Shown here piece after piece: positions 4,757 to 6,869 of a stretch of DNA of 6,869 nucleotides (position 1 is the first letter of the stretch; each line of letters opens with the position of its first letter). Where the stretch lies: positions 1 through 6,869 of the forward strand of contig JBJEIR010000200.1 in assembly GCA_051877215.1 (NCBI GenBank), written 5' to 3'. The DNA is from RGIG1959 sp051877215 (GTDB lineage: Bacteria > Bacillota > Clostridia > Oscillospirales > Acutalibacteraceae). A model generated the notes under the pieces. That model was not told the origin of the DNA. It was given only the letters and a program-made list of their open reading frames with translations, and searched no databases. A program made the translations under genes and the position numbers.

Positions 4757-5692
4757 ATGAACGACCAATGGACAGAGGTATGTATCACCGTTTCGTGCGC
4801 GGACACCGACCGCGCGGCGGACATCGCGAATATGCTCGTTCCCTACGGGCTGTACATCGAGGATTACAGCGATTTGGAGCAGGGGGCGCGGGAAATTGCG
4901 CACATCGACCTGATTGACGAGGAGCTGCTGCAAAAGGACCGCACGCACAGCCTGATTCATGTATATCTTTCTCCCGAGGACAACCCCGCCGAAGCGCTGA
5001 GCTTTTTATCCGAGCGGCTTGCGGCGGCGGGCATTGAAAACAAGGTGCTGACCGCCACCGTCCGCGAGCAGGACTGGGCAAACAACTGGAAGCGGTTTTT
5101 CAAGCCGCTTTCCGTCGGCAAAAAGCTGCTGATCTGCCCGACCTGGGAGACCGCTGACAACCCCGAGCACCGCACGGTGCTTTCCATCGACCCCGGCATG
5201 GCGTTCGGCACGGGCAGTCACGAAACCACCCGCCTGGTGCTCGAAGCCATTGAGCAGGAAATCACCCCCGACACCGCCATGCTGGATGTCGGCTGCGGCA
5301 GCGGCATTTTGTCCATCGCCGCGCTGCTGCTCGGCGCAGACCGCGCGCTGGCGGTGGACATCGACGAGCTGGCGGTCAAAACCGCCGTGGAAAACGGCGC
5401 GCGCAACGGATTGACCGCGCCGCGCTATACCGTCGCTTTGGGCGATTTGGTGGAAAAGGTGAGCGGACAGTTCGATGTGGTCGCAGCCAACATCGTCGCC
5501 GACGCGATCATCGCGCTCTCCCCCGCTGTGCGCCCGTTTGTCAAAAAGGACGGCGTATACATCGTCTCGGGAATCATCGACACCCGCGAAGCCGAGGTGC
5601 TTGACGCGCTTTCGGCGTGCGGCTTTTGCGTCAGCGAACGCCGTTTCTGCCGCGGCTGGGTGTGCCTTGTCTGCCGCAGGGCGGACGGCTGA
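4757..5692 (+). CDS. prmA: Ribosomal protein L11 methyltransferase PrmA
   Basis: A cytosolic SAM-dependent enzyme that trimethylates lysines and the N-terminal amine of ribosomal protein L11. The protein is 311 residues, a usual length. An N-terminal L11-recognition domain (about 1-100) is followed by a linker with WANNWKRFFKP (107-117) and a class I Rossmann methyltransferase domain. Seen: DPGMAFGTGSHETTRL (145-160), the PrmA hallmark; LDVGCGSGILSIAA (176-189), the SAM glycine-rich loop; the acidic DID (201-203) after beta-2; and the AANIVAD segment (244-250) containing the conserved Asn-Ile before the active-site loop. The ATG at 4757 is preceded by AAGGAG (4741-4746) with a 10-base spacer. 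rsmI starts 20 bases after its stop, so the two are very likely co-transcribed. Confidence 0.96.
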   Translation: MNDQWTEVCITVSCADTDRAADIANMLVPYGLYIEDYSDLEQGAREIAHIDLIDEELLQKDRTHSLIHVYLSPEDNPAEALSFLSERLAAAGIENKVLTATVREQDWANNWKRFFKPLSVGKKLLICPTWETADNPEHRTVLSIDPGMAFGTGSHETTRLVLEAIEQEITPDTAMLDVGCGSGILSIAALLLGADRALAVDIDELAVKTAVENGARNGLTAPRYTVALGDLVEKVSGQFDVVAANIVADAIIALSPAVRPFVKKDGVYIVSGIIDTREAEVLDALSACGFCVSERRFCRGWVCLVCRRADG

Positions 5693-5699
5693 GAAAAAA

Positions 5700-5704
5700 G
5701 GAGG
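5700..5704 (+). promoter_or_regulatory. Ribosome binding site that fixes the rsmI TTG start
   Basis: GGAGG, preceded by A6, lies 8 bases before the TTG at 5713. The frame is open upstream to an ATG at 5617 inside prmA, but that start would add 32 residues with no family similarity and has no comparable site. Residues after the TTG (SGTLTLVGTPIGNL) match the normal RsmI N-terminus. Confidence 0.85.
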
Positions 5705-5712
5705 AACGCCCG

Positions 5713-6555
5713 TTGAGCGGAACACTCACGCTGGTGGGAACACCCATCGGCAATTTGTCCGATTTATCCGAGCGCGCGAAAGAGGCGCTGCGAAGCTGTG
5801 ATTTTATTGCCGCGGAGGACACCCGCGTGACGCTGCGGCTGCTCAATCATTTGGAAATCAAAAAACCGCTTGTCAGCTACTTTGAACACAACAAGCGGGA
5901 CAAGGGCGAGGTGCTTTGCCGCCGTATGGAGGCGGGGGAGCATTGTGTTCTCGTGTCCGACGCGGGCATGCCCGCCATCTCCGACCCCGGGGAGGATTTG
6001 GTGCGTCTGTGCCGCGCGCGCGGCATCCCCGTTTGCTGTGTGCCCGGCCCGAGTGCGGTCATCACCGCCCTTGCGCTGTCGGGGCTTCCCTGCGGACGCT
6101 TTACCTTTGAGGGCTTTTTAAGCGTCGCCAAGCGCAGCCGCCGCGAGCATTTGCAATCGCTCAAAAACGAGCCGCGCACGATGGTGTTTTATGAGGCGCC
6201 GCACAAGCTGCCGTATACCCTGCGCGATTTGCTCGACACGCTCGGCGACCGCCCGTTGGCGCTGTGCCGCGAGCTGACCAAGCTGCACGAGGAGGTTATC
6301 ACCACCACCCTGCGCGAAGCGGTGACGCGGTATGAGACCGAAACCCCGCGCGGCGAATTTGTGCTGATTGTCGGCGGCGCCCCCGAAAAAAAGGCGGCCG
6401 CAGGTTCTCCGAACGAGGCGGCAGAGCTGGCAAAAGCGTATATCGCCGACGGCCTGTCCGCTTCCGAAGCGGCCAAGCGCGCCGCCGCGCAAAGCGGCGT
6501 GAGAAAAAGCGATATTTATCGGCTCGTCGCCGGCGGCGAAGCCGCTTTGAAATAA
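5713..6555 (+). CDS. rsmI: 16S rRNA (cytidine1402-2'-O)-methyltransferase RsmI
   Basis: A SAM-dependent tetrapyrrole-methylase-fold enzyme that 2'-O-methylates C1402 of 16S rRNA in the decoding centre. The protein is 280 residues from a TTG start, a typical length. Seen: VGTPIGNLSDLSERA (8-22), the N-terminal signature; AAEDTR (33-38); SDAGMPAISDPG (82-93), the glycine/proline-rich SAM-binding segment; VPGPSA (110-115); FEGFL (132-136); MVFYEAPHKL (157-166); and RELTKLHEE (186-194). The C-terminus (about 230-280) is a small helical tail with SASEAAKRAAAQSGVRKSDIYR (from residue 249), a helix-turn-helix-like end found in many RsmI proteins. The gene follows prmA by 20 bases, making a two-gene ribosome-modification unit, possibly with the upstream mutase. 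No convincing terminator follows; the intergenic repeat region begins about 33 bases after the stop. Confidence 0.96.
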   Translation: MSGTLTLVGTPIGNLSDLSERAKEALRSCDFIAAEDTRVTLRLLNHLEIKKPLVSYFEHNKRDKGEVLCRRMEAGEHCVLVSDAGMPAISDPGEDLVRLCRARGIPVCCVPGPSAVITALALSGLPCGRFTFEGFLSVAKRSRREHLQSLKNEPRTMVFYEAPHKLPYTLRDLLDTLGDRPLALCRELTKLHEEVITTTLREAVTRYETETPRGEFVLIVGGAPEKKAAAGSPNEAAELAKAYIADGLSASEAAKRAAAQSGVRKSDIYRLVAGGEAALK

Positions 6556-6588
6556 AACGGCGCGAGCGTGTCAAAAAACAATCTTTTC

Positions 6589-6789
6589 CCTCTCCTTACA
6601 CAAGGGCAGGCGTTGATAGCCCGACTCCCTCTGATGAGGGAAAAGGGAGAGAAAACACAGCGGATTTTTACCTGTTTCCGATAAAGACAGAATGTTATTA
6701 TTCTCTCCCTCAGTCACCTGCCCAGCTCCCTCATCAGAGGGAGCCAAGGGAAAGGCGGCACACCAAAGCCTCGCCTGTGTAAGGGGAGG
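6589..6789. repeat. MITE-like imperfect long inverted repeat
   Basis: A 201-base non-coding element. Its outer 14 bases, 6589-6602 and 6776-6789, are inverted repeats with one mismatch (CCTCTCCTTACACA against CCTCCCCTTACACA). Nested inside are a perfect 17-base inverted repeat (6625-6641 with 6727-6743) and a perfect 10-base one (6644-6653 with 6701-6710), leaving a central segment of 47 bases (6654-6700). The 17-base arms are themselves hairpins, most clearly GCTCCCTC (6725-6732) with GAGGGAGC (6737-6744). No transposase or ORF with family features is present, and I see no target-site duplication. It could be a non-autonomous element or a structured intergenic RNA. The right terminus overlaps the repeat unit at 6768-6836. 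Confidence 0.7.
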
Positions 6790-6836
6790 TGGCACGGCAT
6801 CAAGCCGTGACGGTGGGGTTGACACCTGCCTCCCTC
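6768..6836 (-). repeat. Palindromic intergenic repeat, right inverted copy
   Basis: The minus strand reproduces plus-strand 2-71 with three substitutions and a one-base gap over 69 bases. The central hairpin CACGGC (6793-6798) with GCCGTG (6804-6809) is intact, with changes in the loop and flanks. Two of the three substitutions turn G-C pairs of the longer stem into G-U pairs when read in the minus-strand sense. The match stops at the right at 6837, although repeat-like sequence continues. Confidence 0.8.
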
Positions 6837-6869
6837 CCCCTCGTCAGAGAGGGCCTAAGAACCTGCCTC
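6824..6869. repeat. Start of a further repeat unit, cut by the window edge
   Basis: ACCTGCCTC occurs at 6824-6832 and again at 6861-6869, 37 bases apart. Between them CCCTC (6838-6842) and GAGGG (6849-6853), around a TCAG-type loop, resemble the hairpin arms at 6725-6744. This suggests tandem modules of the same family continuing past the window. Confidence 0.45.

Noticed and set aside
5617..5712. Upstream ATG start for rsmI at 5617
   Set aside because: It would overlap prmA by 76 bases and add 32 residues unlike RsmI; the TTG at 5713 has GGAGG at the right distance.
5006..5725. Antisense open frame across prmA
   Set aside because: Shadow frame; low-complexity Arg/Ala-rich product with no family features.
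6541..6561. Terminator after rsmI from GCCG/CGGC pairing around the stop codon
   Set aside because: Short, interrupted stem and no T-run afterwards.
6571..6825. 84-codon minus-strand frame across the right repeats
   Set aside because: It runs wholly through the inverted-repeat elements, and its product reflects repeat sequence rather than a protein family.

Overview
The window looks like a chromosomal segment of a GC-rich low-copy Firmicute, most likely a gut Clostridia of the Oscillospiraceae/Ruminococcaceae type. This rests on strong AGGAGG-type ribosome binding sites, intrinsic terminators with T-runs, sigma-A-like promoters, a TTG start, GC-rich codon use, and dispersed GC-rich palindromic intergenic repeats of a kind I associate with that group. 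The taxonomic placement is inference. No phage, plasmid, CRISPR or transposase gene is visible.

Layout: 1-131 holds two copies of a palindromic intergenic repeat. A strong minus-strand terminator (212-172) closes galE (1282-266, minus; UDP-glucose 4-epimerase). The 206-base gap 1283-1488 holds two promoters that face each other and share an identical 12-base -10 region on opposite strands; one drives galE, the other a predicted sugar-1-phosphate nucleotidyltransferase (1489-2424, plus). After two hairpins comes mntP (2529-3089, manganese efflux). A hairpin/T6 terminator lies between mntP and an alpha-D-phosphohexomutase (3175-4695), ending one base before the mutase ribosome binding site. Then follow prmA (4757-5692, ribosomal protein L11 methyltransferase) and rsmI (5713-6555, 16S rRNA C1402 2'-O-methyltransferase, TTG start). 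The final 314 bases contain no gene. They hold a 201-base MITE-like imperfect inverted repeat and an inverted copy of the repeat found at the left edge.

Functionally, galE, the nucleotidyltransferase and the phosphohexomutase could together interconvert hexose 6-phosphate, hexose 1-phosphate, NDP-hexose and UDP-Glc/UDP-Gal. They would supply precursors for envelope glycans or galactose use, but they are not one operon. MntP is an unrelated housekeeping efflux gene. prmA and rsmI form a small ribosome-modification unit. The coding part is conserved housekeeping. The unusual content is intergenic: the repeat family at both ends, whose two copies differ in a way compatible with a conserved RNA stem; the face-to-face promoter pair; and the terminator-like leader of the mutase. 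I did not find a clearly new multi-gene system.
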